Assembly: GCF_963422545.1 (NCBI RefSeq)
Contig: NZ_OY730246.1
Location: 27,600-91,599, forward strand
Length of the DNA: 64,000 nucleotides
Direction of reading: 5' to 3'
Origin: an uncultured Flavobacterium sp.
GTDB lineage: Bacteria; Bacteroidota; Bacteroidia; Flavobacteriales; Flavobacteriaceae
Shown here: positions 25,674-33,062 of the stretch, one piece after another
How the letters are laid out: each line of letters begins with the position of its first letter
How positions within the stretch are numbered: the stretch's first letter is position 1
The notes under the pieces: model-generated
The model's input: the letters and a program-made list of their open reading frames with translations, nothing else
Database searches by the model: none
What the model was told of the DNA's origin: nothing
Translations under genes and position numbers: made by a program

Positions 25674-27674
25674 ATGGAACATACACATATAAAAGAAAAA
25701 ATAATAAAAAAGAAAACCAAACAATCCAGTTGCTGTTGCTCACACGATGAGCCCGTACACAATGATAATGACGGACATGATCACGGACACGACCATGAAC
25801 ATAATGCTGGTGGCGGTTTGTTTACAATGTTTTTGCCAGCTATAATCTCATTTATTTTATTGCTTATTGGGATTGGATTCGATAATTATTTTCCGCAAAC
25901 CTGGTTTTCAGGTTACGTTAGAATTGTTTGGTACGTTATTGCTTATTTGCCGGTTGGACTTCCGGTTCTCAAAGAAGCTTACGAAAGCATTATAAAAGGC
26001 GATATTTATTCCGAATTTTTCCTGATGTGCATTGCTACAATCGGTGCGTTTGCTATTGGTCAATATCCTGAGGGAGTTGCTGTAATGTTGTTTTATACTA
26101 TTGGAGAAAACTTTCAAGGATTGGCGGTTAGCAGGGCAAAATCAAACATTAAAAGCTTATTAGATCAAAGACCAGATGAGGTTAATATTATAGAAAATAA
26201 TGTTGTTACAAAAATTAAAGCCGCTGACGCCAAAATAGGATCGATTATTCAGCTTAAAGCAGGAGAAAAACTAGGTTTAGACGGCGAATTATTGTCAGAT
26301 ACTGCTTCGTTTAATACTGCAGCACTTACAGGAGAAAGTAAACCTGATACTAAAGTAAAAGGTGACGTTGTTTTGGCGGGAATGATTAATAGCAACACAA
26401 TTGCATTAGTAAAAGTTACGACGGCATACAATGACAGTAAGCTTTCTAAGATCCTGGAAATGGTACAAAATGCCACAACTAAAAAAGCTCCGGCGGAATT
26501 GTTTATTCGAAAATTTGCCAAAATTTATACTCCAATTGTAGTTTATCTGGCGATTGCGATTTGCTTGCTGCCAATGCTTTTTGTTGATAATTATGTATTT
26601 AGCGATTGGTTGTACAGAGCTTTGGTTTTCCTTGTAATTTCATGTCCTTGTGCTTTGGTGATTAGTATTCCGCTTGGATATTTTGGCGGAATTGGCGCTG
26701 CGAGTAAAAACGGAATTCTGTTTAAAGGAAGTAATTTTTTGGACAGTATTTCCACCATTCAGAATGTTGTTATGGATAAAACCGGAACAATGACCGAAGG
26801 TGTTTTTAAAGTTCAGGAAGTGATTATTCAAGACAATTTTGATAAAGAAGAAATTCTGAAACTGGTAAATGCGCTCGAAAGTCAAAGTACACATCCGGTG
26901 GCAACAGCGATTCACAATCATGTGGGACCAATTGATGCTTTGATAAAACTGAAAAACGTAGAAGAAATCTCAGGACATGGATTAAAAGCTGAAATTAACG
27001 GAAAAGAATTGCATGTAGGGAATTTCAAACTAATGGATAAATTCAATATTGCTTATGATGTTGATCCAAATGCGGTTGTGTACACCACAATTGCCATTGC
27101 TTATGATAAAAAATTTGCAGGATATCTGACTATTGCCGACGAAATTAAAGCTGATGCTCAGGAAACGGTAAATAAACTAAAAGCATTAAATGTTAAAGTA
27201 ACGATGTTAAGCGGCGATAAAACCAATGTAGTACAATTTGTTGCCAATAAACTAGGAATTTCAAAAGCTTTTGGAGATTTATTGCCAGAAGATAAAGTTA
27301 ATAAGATAAACGAGATTAAAGCCAAAAATGAAACCGTTGCTTTTGTTGGCGATGGTGTAAATGATGCTCCGGTTATAGCTTTAAGTACTGTTGGGATTGC
27401 GATGGGAGGTTTAGGAAGTGACGCCACGATAGAAACTGCTGATATTGTAATTCAGGACGATAAACCGGGTAAAATACCAATGGCGATAAACATTGGTAAA
27501 CAAACTAAAAAAATTGTCTGGCAGAATATCACAATGGCTTTTGTTGTAAAAGCTTTTGTATTGATTCTTGGTGCGGGCGGACTCGCAACAATGTGGGAAG
27601 CAGTTTTTGCCGATGTTGGAGTAGCATTGTTAGCGATACTAAACGCGGTAAGGATTCAGAAAATGAAGTTTTAA
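25674..27674 (+). CDS. P1B-type heavy-metal translocating ATPase
   Basis: A 666-residue inner-membrane ATPase with no N-terminal HMA domain; instead residues 1-47 are Cys/His-rich (SSCCCSHDEP, then DGHDHGHDHEH). Core motifs are TGES (actuator), CPC at residues 324-326 in the metal path, DKTGT with phosphorylated Asp368, HP in STHPVATAIHNH and GDGVNDAP. The CPC motif and general layout fit Zn/Cd/Pb (ZntA/CadA) or Cu subgroups; with CzcCBA upstream Zn/Cd is more likely, but this is inference. It exports metal from the cytoplasm to the periplasm for the RND pump. It sits 381 bp after czcB and ends at a strong terminator. Confidence 0.93.
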   Translation: MEHTHIKEKIIKKKTKQSSCCCSHDEPVHNDNDGHDHGHDHEHNAGGGLFTMFLPAIISFILLLIGIGFDNYFPQTWFSGYVRIVWYVIAYLPVGLPVLKEAYESIIKGDIYSEFFLMCIATIGAFAIGQYPEGVAVMLFYTIGENFQGLAVSRAKSNIKSLLDQRPDEVNIIENNVVTKIKAADAKIGSIIQLKAGEKLGLDGELLSDTASFNTAALTGESKPDTKVKGDVVLAGMINSNTIALVKVTTAYNDSKLSKILEMVQNATTKKAPAELFIRKFAKIYTPIVVYLAIAICLLPMLFVDNYVFSDWLYRALVFLVISCPCALVISIPLGYFGGIGAASKNGILFKGSNFLDSISTIQNVVMDKTGTMTEGVFKVQEVIIQDNFDKEEILKLVNALESQSTHPVATAIHNHVGPIDALIKLKNVEEISGHGLKAEINGKELHVGNFKLMDKFNIAYDVDPNAVVYTTIAIAYDKKFAGYLTIADEIKADAQETVNKLKALNVKVTMLSGDKTNVVQFVANKLGISKAFGDLLPEDKVNKINEIKAKNETVAFVGDGVNDAPVIALSTVGIAMGGLGSDATIETADIVIQDDKPGKIPMAINIGKQTKKIVWQNITMAFVVKAFVLILGAGGLATMWEAVFADVGVALLAILNAVRIQKMKF

Positions 27675-27687
27675 TTTCAATACATAA

Positions 27688-27729
27688 AAAAAAAGCCGTT
27701 TCAGAACTAAAATTTGAAACGGCTTTTTT
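27688..27729. terminator. Terminator of the P-type ATPase gene
   Basis: AAAAAGCCGTTTCA pairs with TGAAACGGCTTTTT around a loop of about 12 nt, flanked by A and T runs, so it can serve both convergent genes. Confidence 0.9.
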
Positions 27730-27794
27730 ACTCTTCTTAATTCAAAAATCAGTCTTGAAAATGTTTCAATTTTTAGAAGTAATGAAAGTGTATT

Positions 27795-28445
27795 TTAATT
27801 ATTGTCTGGAATAACAACAGAGGTATAAAGACTATAAATTTTCCATCCTAAAGACTGATAAAATAATTTACCTTCTTCAGTTGCAACTAAAAAATTATTG
27901 TGAATGCCATTTGCTAACGCAATCTTTTCAAGTTCTTTCATCAGGAAAGAAGCAAGACCCATTCTTTTATGATGAGGTTCAGTTGAAATTCTATCGTAAA
28001 TTGCTAAGTCATCAACAAGAACAATACGTCCTGTTGAGGCTAATTGACCGTCTTTAGTAACAATTCGAACAAGAAAAGTAGAATTGTATTGCTCAAATTC
28101 TAAGGTATACTTATTATCTAAACTACGGTTTGGAATATTCATTTGATGAAAACAAGTCATCATATAACCCTGCGGCTGAACTATCCATTTTTTAGATACT
28201 CTGCTTTTTAATTCATCAGGAGAAGCGCAAACTTTTAAAAAAATCCCGGGTTGATTTATAGATTCTGATAATTCAACAAGATCATCATTAAGGTGCGTAA
28301 AAACATAACGTCTTTTTTGATTTTCGTAACCAACTTCGACCATAAGTCCTGATTTGTATTTTACAGGTAAAGGTAATTTTCTGGATAATGACCAAGCTGT
28401 AAGCCATTTCTCTACAGTACTAAAAGGAATATTTTTTTGAATCAT
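27795..28445 (-). CDS. GNAT family N-acetyltransferase
   Basis: A 216-residue protein starting at the ATG at 28445 (MIQKNIPFSTVEKWLTAWSL); only a TTG extends it further. The C-terminal half has the acetyl-CoA loop in EPHHKRMGLASFLMKELEKI and the final strand GKLFYQSLGWKIYS. The N-terminal half is a separate alpha/beta region. GNAT enzymes transfer acetyl from acetyl-CoA to amines; the substrate is unknown. It lies 22 bp after the VOC protein gene and is probably co-transcribed with it. Confidence 0.88.
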   Translation of the reverse strand: MIQKNIPFSTVEKWLTAWSLSRKLPLPVKYKSGLMVEVGYENQKRRYVFTHLNDDLVELSESINQPGIFLKVCASPDELKSRVSKKWIVQPQGYMMTCFHQMNIPNRSLDNKYTLEFEQYNSTFLVRIVTKDGQLASTGRIVLVDDLAIYDRISTEPHHKRMGLASFLMKELEKIALANGIHNNFLVATEEGKLFYQSLGWKIYSLYTSVVIPDNN

Positions 28446-28467
28446 TGAGTTTGAGAAGTTAGAAATA

Positions 28468-29121
28468 TTATTCAAAATTTAGTTCAATTTTAGTTCCCTT
28501 GTTTTCTATTCGAACTTTAATTTTATTGCTTTCAGATGGAGTTTGAGTCGGATACCAGTTTCGATTTGGTCTTACCAAAATCAGTAAACCTTCGTGATCT
28601 CCAATCGCAGCAAAAAGGTCGTTGTTGACATTTTCATTAAAGAACTCCAATCCATGTTTTGCTATCAGTTGTTTTCCTAATTCTAAAGAATTTTCGTTAA
28701 CAATCCCGATCTCACAAATATTCAAAATTGATTTAGAACTAAAAGCTTCGTTTTGAGCATTGTTGAGTTCGTGTCTGGCAATGAACTCGAGTAAATTTCC
28801 GTTGTTGTCAAAGAAATAAATCGCATGAGCATTCCAGTTTTCAAAATTAGTAATCACATTTTGATCTTTGAGTACAATTAAATCGACCTTATTTTTAGTC
28901 CATTGAATTGCTTCGTCCAGTTTATTTTCGGGAATATTAAAAGCAAAATGATAAGCAGACTCAAACTGAGGATTTTCAATAAATTCTAAAATAGAATTTC
29001 CTGCCTGAATCGCGATTGATTTTGCATTATTTTCTATAATTGAAAGACCTAGTATATTTTGATAAAATGCGGCTGTTTTTTGCAGGTCTTTGGTCTGAAT
29101 TTGAATGTGTTCCAGTTTCAT
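28468..29121 (-). CDS. VOC (glyoxalase/bleomycin-resistance) superfamily protein
   Basis: A 217-residue protein starting at the ATG at 29121. The N-terminal VOC module is clear: MKLEHIQIQTKDLQKTAAFY, ILGLSIIENN, AIYFFDNNGNLLEFIARH, with metal-ligand-type His and Glu. A second, more diverged module follows (ICEIGIVNENSLELGKQLIA). The family includes glyoxalases, dioxygenases and antibiotic-binding proteins; no substrate can be chosen. It forms a two-gene unit with the GNAT gene. A terminator separates it from the arsenic operon, so a direct arsenic role is not supported. Confidence 0.85.
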   Translation of the reverse strand: MKLEHIQIQTKDLQKTAAFYQNILGLSIIENNAKSIAIQAGNSILEFIENPQFESAYHFAFNIPENKLDEAIQWTKNKVDLIVLKDQNVITNFENWNAHAIYFFDNNGNLLEFIARHELNNAQNEAFSSKSILNICEIGIVNENSLELGKQLIAKHGLEFFNENVNNDLFAAIGDHEGLLILVRPNRNWYPTQTPSESNKIKVRIENKGTKIELNFE

Positions 29122-29287
29122 AATAGAGGTGTTTTTATAAAGATGCAAAGACTTCTTTTTGTTTCACACAAATTTAAAAAATATCAACAGTATTATGATT
29201 AATTAGCGATTTTATACTTCAATAAACGAATAGGAAATTATTATGGAAAAGTAGTGTTTTCTTAGAGAAATTATCGCTTTAATAAAC

Positions 29288-29322
29288 GAAAAAAGCCTAC
29301 CTCAAACAAATGAAACAGGCTA
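29288..29322 (-). terminator. Terminator of the arsenic operon
   Basis: Read leftward, AGCCTGTTTCA pairs with TGAGGTAGGCT (11 bp with G-U pairs) around a 6-nt loop and is followed by a T-run. Confidence 0.75.
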
Positions 29323-29342
29323 GAGGACAAGCTTAATTGCAA

Positions 29343-29753
29343 TTAAGAAATTTGCAATGAACTGCAATATTCTTTTATGATTTGTCTGACGCGTCTAAAT
29401 TCTTCTAAAATTTCCTCTTCTGTTCCTGTTGCTTTAGCAGGATCCGGAAAATTCTCATGCAGTTTTTTAGCCTTTGTTGGAAAAAATGGGCATCGTTCTT
29501 TAGCATTGTCACAAACAGTAATTATAAGATCAAAATCAATGTTTTGATATTCATCAACATGATTTGAGGTGTGATTTGAAATATCAATTCCATCTTCCTT
29601 CATAGTTGCAATCGCTCTTGGGTTTACTCCGTGCGTTTCGACTCCAGCGCTGTAAATTTCGGCTTTGTCATCAAAATAATGTCTTAAATAAGCTTCGGCG
29701 ATTTGACTTCTGCAGCTATTACCAGTGCAAAGTACCAGAATTTTCTTTTTCAT
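29343..29753 (-). CDS. arsC: Arsenate reductase ArsC, low-molecular-weight phosphatase type
   Basis: A 136-residue cytoplasmic enzyme. The start at 29753 gives MKKKILVLCTGNSCRS with the phosphate-binding CX5R loop (Cys9-Arg15). Cys81 and Cys88 (VCDNAKERCPFFP) are the two further redox cysteines of thioredoxin-coupled ArsC, and FPDPAKATGTEEE holds the general acid. It reduces arsenate to arsenite. It is last in an ArsR-controlled operon, 4 bp after the 40-residue membrane protein. No ArsB or Acr3 arsenite exporter is in the window, so export must be encoded elsewhere or differ. Confidence 0.95.
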   Translation of the reverse strand: MKKKILVLCTGNSCRSQIAEAYLRHYFDDKAEIYSAGVETHGVNPRAIATMKEDGIDISNHTSNHVDEYQNIDFDLIITVCDNAKERCPFFPTKAKKLHENFPDPAKATGTEEEILEEFRRVRQIIKEYCSSLQIS

Positions 29754-29757
29754 ATTT

Positions 29758-29880
29758 TTAAACGAATAACCAAATGATATTGATGATGCAAAACTTTGGA
29801 TCAAAGCCAAAAATAAGCTGCAATGCAATAACAGATGTTGTGATAATAATAGGTTTTTTATGTTTTATAATTTTTTCCAT
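29758..29880 (-). CDS. Tiny membrane protein in the arsenic operon (40 residues)
   Basis: The product has a basic start (MEKIIKHKKP), one strongly hydrophobic helix (IIITTSVIALQLIFGF) and a second short hydrophobic end (FCIINIIWLFV). It starts 5 bp after the stop of the DUF6428 gene and ends 4 bp before the arsC ATG, filling the gap between them exactly, which is the main reason to call it real. It has one cysteine. I do not recognise a family; it may be a small inner-membrane partner of arsenic detoxification. Confidence 0.6.
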   Translation of the reverse strand: MEKIIKHKKPIIITTSVIALQLIFGFDPKFCIINIIWLFV

Positions 29881-29885
29881 CCTGA

Positions 29886-30359
29886 TTAACAACAACCCGA
29901 ATTTGGTGAACAGGAATTTGCTGAGTCGGTATGAAGCTGGGTTAAGCTTATTTTCTGCTTTTGGGTTGGAACGCCGCATGCATCTTGTGCCAGACAAGCA
30001 GTAGTTTTACTTTTCAGAATAAAATTTTTACCATTAAACTCTAAATCATATCTGCCAATAGTTTCACTTTGATATTCGACTTCAATATTCTGGTCCTCAA
30101 TATTTAGTTTTTCTTCAGAGAGATTAATGATGTGCAAAAGTTTAGCCGGTTTCAGGCGATGTTCGTAATCATTTGCATTCCAAAGCTGAAAGTTCACTGT
30201 TTTTTCATGACGAATTACACCGCCACAATCAATAAAATCTTTAGTAACCATTCCAATCTCCGTAACGTGGAAATGTTCAGGAACAAAAGTTCCATTTTCC
30301 AACTGAAATTCTACGTTTTCAAGCGTCGGAAGTATGTTTTTAATGTCTGATAGTTTCAT
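29886..30359 (-). CDS. DUF6428 family protein of the arsenic operon
   Basis: A 157-residue cytoplasmic protein starting at the ATG at 30359 (MKLSDIKNILPTLENVEFQL). Homologues are common beside ArsR and ArsC in Bacteroidota. The domain includes VPEHFHVTEIGMVTKDFIDC and QLWNANDYEHRLKPAKLLHI. The C-terminus is Cys-rich (ACLAQDACGVPTQ, then NSCSPNSGCC), which could bind arsenite or metal. An ArsR-type operator lies 18 bp upstream of its start. The biochemical role is not known. Confidence 0.82.
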   Translation of the reverse strand: MKLSDIKNILPTLENVEFQLENGTFVPEHFHVTEIGMVTKDFIDCGGVIRHEKTVNFQLWNANDYEHRLKPAKLLHIINLSEEKLNIEDQNIEVEYQSETIGRYDLEFNGKNFILKSKTTACLAQDACGVPTQKQKISLTQLHTDSANSCSPNSGCC

Positions 30360-30376
30360 TGTTTTTATTTTATAGT

Positions 30377-30398
30377 TATAATGCAATATTGCGATATA
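30377..30398 (-). promoter_or_regulatory. ArsR-type operator upstream of the DUF6428 gene
   Basis: This 22-bp near-palindrome is centred on AATATT with the core TGCAATATTGCGATATAG (30382-30399). It is nearly identical to the site upstream of arsR at 30757-30778, so the same repressor likely binds both. Confidence 0.7.
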
Positions 30399-30416
30399 GG
30401 TAATTAAAAAAATGCC

Positions 30417-30743
30417 TTAGCAACATTTTTGATCTTTTGTGACAGCAATGATATTCGAAAAATAAGTTTTTAGAGTATCAAAAGTTTCTTCGTTGATACA
30501 ATAGCAAATTGCATTTCCCTCAATATTTCCTTTGATAAGTCCTGCGTTTTTAAGTTCTTTAAGGTGTTGAGAAACGGTAGGTTGCGCCAGCGGTAATTCA
30601 TTTACAATATCACCGCAAATACATTCGTTGACTTTCAAAAGATATTCAATAATAGCAATTCTTGCAGGATGTCCTAACGCTTTGGCAATAGTTGCTATTT
30701 GATTTTGACTATCTGTGAAATGTTCTGTTTTAGTTGCTCCCAT
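30417..30743 (-). CDS. arsR: ArsR/SmtB family metalloid-responsive repressor
   Basis: A 108-residue winged-helix repressor. The helix carrying the inducer site contains ECICGDIV (Cys41 and Cys43), the CXC motif of arsenite-sensing ArsR, and the recognition helix is LAQPTVSQHLKELKNAGLI. Two further cysteines end the protein (KDQKCC) and may complete a three-thiol site. Arsenite binding should release DNA and induce the operon. It is the first gene; DUF6428, the 40-residue protein and arsC follow, with a second operator in between. Confidence 0.95.
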   Translation of the reverse strand: MGATKTEHFTDSQNQIATIAKALGHPARIAIIEYLLKVNECICGDIVNELPLAQPTVSQHLKELKNAGLIKGNIEGNAICYCINEETFDTLKTYFSNIIAVTKDQKCC

Positions 30744-30756
30744 TGTATTGTATTTT

Positions 30757-30778
30757 TATATTGCAATATTACGATATA
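30757..30778 (-). promoter_or_regulatory. ArsR operator upstream of arsR
   Basis: This 22-bp near-palindrome has 4 mismatches to its own reverse complement and the core TGCAATATTACGATATAG (30762-30779). It lies 14 bp before the arsR start and matches the second site at 30377-30398 in 17 of 18 core positions. Confidence 0.75.
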
Positions 30779-30955
30779 GTTTTTAAACGGGAAAGTATAT
30801 TGACCTTTTTTTTGATGTAATAAAAAAAGCTTATAAGTGACGCAGGTTAGTTAAGTGTAATACAGAGTTTTTACAGAAACTTATATCACTTATATGGTAA
30901 AAAAATCCTCAATAATTAAAAATTTTCTTTTTAACTATTGGTAAATTAATTTTAA

Positions 30956-30985
30956 TTTGTATCATTGTAGTATAGAATAGTATAA
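30956..30985 (+). promoter_or_regulatory. Shared PUL promoter element (copy 1)
   Basis: Starting with the TTTG of a weak -7 box (TTAATTTG, 30952-30959), this 30-bp stretch contains TTGTAGTATAG and two TAGTATA units (30968, 30978) spaced 10 bp apart. It matches the stretch at 40425-40454 that follows the -7 box of susC. It ends 18 bp before the first glycosidase ATG. Confidence 0.6.
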
Positions 30986-31003
30986 TAATAAAAAATTTAT
31001 GTA

Positions 31004-33058
31004 ATGAAGCAGTATTCGTTCCTGTTAAAACATTTGCTTTTATCTGTTTTAATAATGGCTATTTTTTGCAATTCGGCGCAAGCCCAAAAAAGTATTAAAA
31101 TGATTTTTGGGAAAAACGGAATCATAATGTATGATGCAAAACAAAAAACAATTGCGGTAAGCCAATCCGGAAAAACTATTTTTTCAGGTGCAAAAGCTTT
31201 AGCTGTTGTAAATGGTAAAACGATCTCCGTTAGTGATTATTCAGAAGCTGTTTTATCAAAAGAAACGCTAAATGATAATTTAGGAAAAGGAACAAAATAT
31301 ACGCTTACTTATACCAATAAAAACAATCCAACCCTAATCCAAAACTTTTATACTTATAACAATCAGTCCTACTTTATAACTCAAATAGAAATTTTAGGTA
31401 TCGGTCAGCAAATCGCAACCAATTATATTTCGCCATTAGATTTAGGGAAAATTACTTTTGATAAAATAGAAAATCTGCATACCGTTTTTGTTCCTTATGA
31501 TAATGATGCTTTTATCAGTTATAATTCAAAAAAGTTAGATACAATTTCTCATAATACAAGTGCCGAAGTTGGAATTACATTTAATAATACTTCCAGAAAT
31601 GGTTTTATAATAGGTTCTCTAGAACACACGGTTTGGAAAAGTGCTGTAAAAACAAGCAATAAAAAACCGACAGCTTTATTTTCTGTATGGGCAGGATATT
31701 CTGAAAAAGAAACCACACGCGACAGCATCGCACACGGAATAGTAAAAGGCAATAAAGTTTTGTCTCCAAAATTCTTCGTGGGTTATTATTCAGATTGGCG
31801 AAATGGTATGGAAGAATATGCTAAAACTAATCGCATTGTAGAAAAGCCTTATGTTTTTGAATGGAACAAACCAACTCCGGTAGGATGGAACAGCTGGGGC
31901 GTTTTGATGGATAAAATTAATTTTGATAATACTACAAAGGTTGCAGACTTTTTTGCCAACTCAATTCCGCAGTTTAGAGTAGGCAATACGGCTTATATTG
32001 ATTTGGATTCTTTTTGGGATAATATGGTAAAAGGCGGTTTTACGGGAGATTTCAGTAAACTGAAAGAATTCGCAGATTATTGTAAAAGCAAAGGTTTAGA
32101 ACCGGGAGCTTATTGGGCGCCTTTTACAGATTGGGGATGGAAAGACGGACCAAACCGCAAAGCCGAAGGAAGTGATTATACTTTTGGAGAAATGTGGACC
32201 AAAACCGGAAATACTTATTTTGATTTTGACGGTGCCAGAGCGATTGACCCAACACATCCAGGAACATTAAAACGTGTTGATTATGTAATTAACAAACTAA
32301 AAGCGTGCGGTTTTAAAATGATTAAAATTGACTTTTTAGGTCACGCTGCCGCAGAATCGACTTCGTTTTACGATAAAAATGTTACTACCGGAATGCAGGC
32401 TTACAAAGTGGGAATGGAACATTTGGTAAATGCATTAAACGGGCAAATGCTTATTTATGCAGCTATTTCGCCAAATATGGCAACATCTCGTTATGCCCAC
32501 GTTCGTCGTATTGCGTGCGATGCCTGGAAAACAATCGAGCATACCCAATATACGCTTAATAGTGTAAATTATGGCTGGTGGCAGACCTATTCGTATGATT
32601 ATATTGATGCAGATCATGTGGTTTTTGCAGACGTAACAGAAGGTGAGAACCGCGCCAGATTAATCTCGGCAGTCATTACAGGAACTTTAATAACCGGAGA
32701 CGATTATAGTAAAGACGGAATTTGGAGCGTGCGTGCAAAAGAATGGCTTCAGAATAAAGAACTGCTTAAAATTGTTTCACATGGTGTGGCTTTCCATCCC
32801 GTAGAAGGAAATACAGGAAAACAGACCACAGAAGTTTTCGAACAAAAAATAGGAAACGATTGGTATATAGCAGTTTTAAATTATGGCAATGCAAGTAAAA
32901 ATTATGCGCTTCCTTTAGAAAGATTAGGCGTGAAAAACGGTAATTATAAACTGCAAGATCTTCTTTTTACGACTCAAAATACTGAAGTAAAAAACAACAC
33001 GATAAATGTAAGTCTTGGTGCCAAAGATGCCCGTTTGTACAAAATCATAAATCGTTAA
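31004..33058 (+). CDS. Secreted alpha-galactosidase-like glycosidase (clan GH-D, GH27/GH36 type)
   Basis: A 684-residue exported enzyme with signal peptide (about residues 1-27, ending NSAQAQ). An N-terminal beta-sandwich precedes a TIM barrel beginning PTPVGWNSWGVLMDKINFDN. The expected nucleophile is Asp443 in MIKIDFLGHAAAES; the acid/base is probably in RRIACDAWKTIEHTQ. A small C-terminal beta domain follows. The clan hydrolyses alpha-galactosides (some alpha-N-acetylgalactosaminides or others) with retention. It is first in a three-gene operon with an esterase and a GH36 enzyme, 4 bp before the esterase. The linkage and aglycone are unknown. Confidence 0.85.
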   Translation: MKQYSFLLKHLLLSVLIMAIFCNSAQAQKSIKMIFGKNGIIMYDAKQKTIAVSQSGKTIFSGAKALAVVNGKTISVSDYSEAVLSKETLNDNLGKGTKYTLTYTNKNNPTLIQNFYTYNNQSYFITQIEILGIGQQIATNYISPLDLGKITFDKIENLHTVFVPYDNDAFISYNSKKLDTISHNTSAEVGITFNNTSRNGFIIGSLEHTVWKSAVKTSNKKPTALFSVWAGYSEKETTRDSIAHGIVKGNKVLSPKFFVGYYSDWRNGMEEYAKTNRIVEKPYVFEWNKPTPVGWNSWGVLMDKINFDNTTKVADFFANSIPQFRVGNTAYIDLDSFWDNMVKGGFTGDFSKLKEFADYCKSKGLEPGAYWAPFTDWGWKDGPNRKAEGSDYTFGEMWTKTGNTYFDFDGARAIDPTHPGTLKRVDYVINKLKACGFKMIKIDFLGHAAAESTSFYDKNVTTGMQAYKVGMEHLVNALNGQMLIYAAISPNMATSRYAHVRRIACDAWKTIEHTQYTLNSVNYGWWQTYSYDYIDADHVVFADVTEGENRARLISAVITGTLITGDDYSKDGIWSVRAKEWLQNKELLKIVSHGVAFHPVEGNTGKQTTEVFEQKIGNDWYIAVLNYGNASKNYALPLERLGVKNGNYKLQDLLFTTQNTEVKNNTINVSLGAKDARLYKIINR

Positions 33059-33062
33059 TTGA

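Noticed and set aside
28468..29121. The VOC protein as an arsenic C-As lyase (ArsI)
   Set aside because: A terminator separates it from the arsenic operon, no cysteine-pair arsenic site is evident, and its length indicates a two-module VOC protein.
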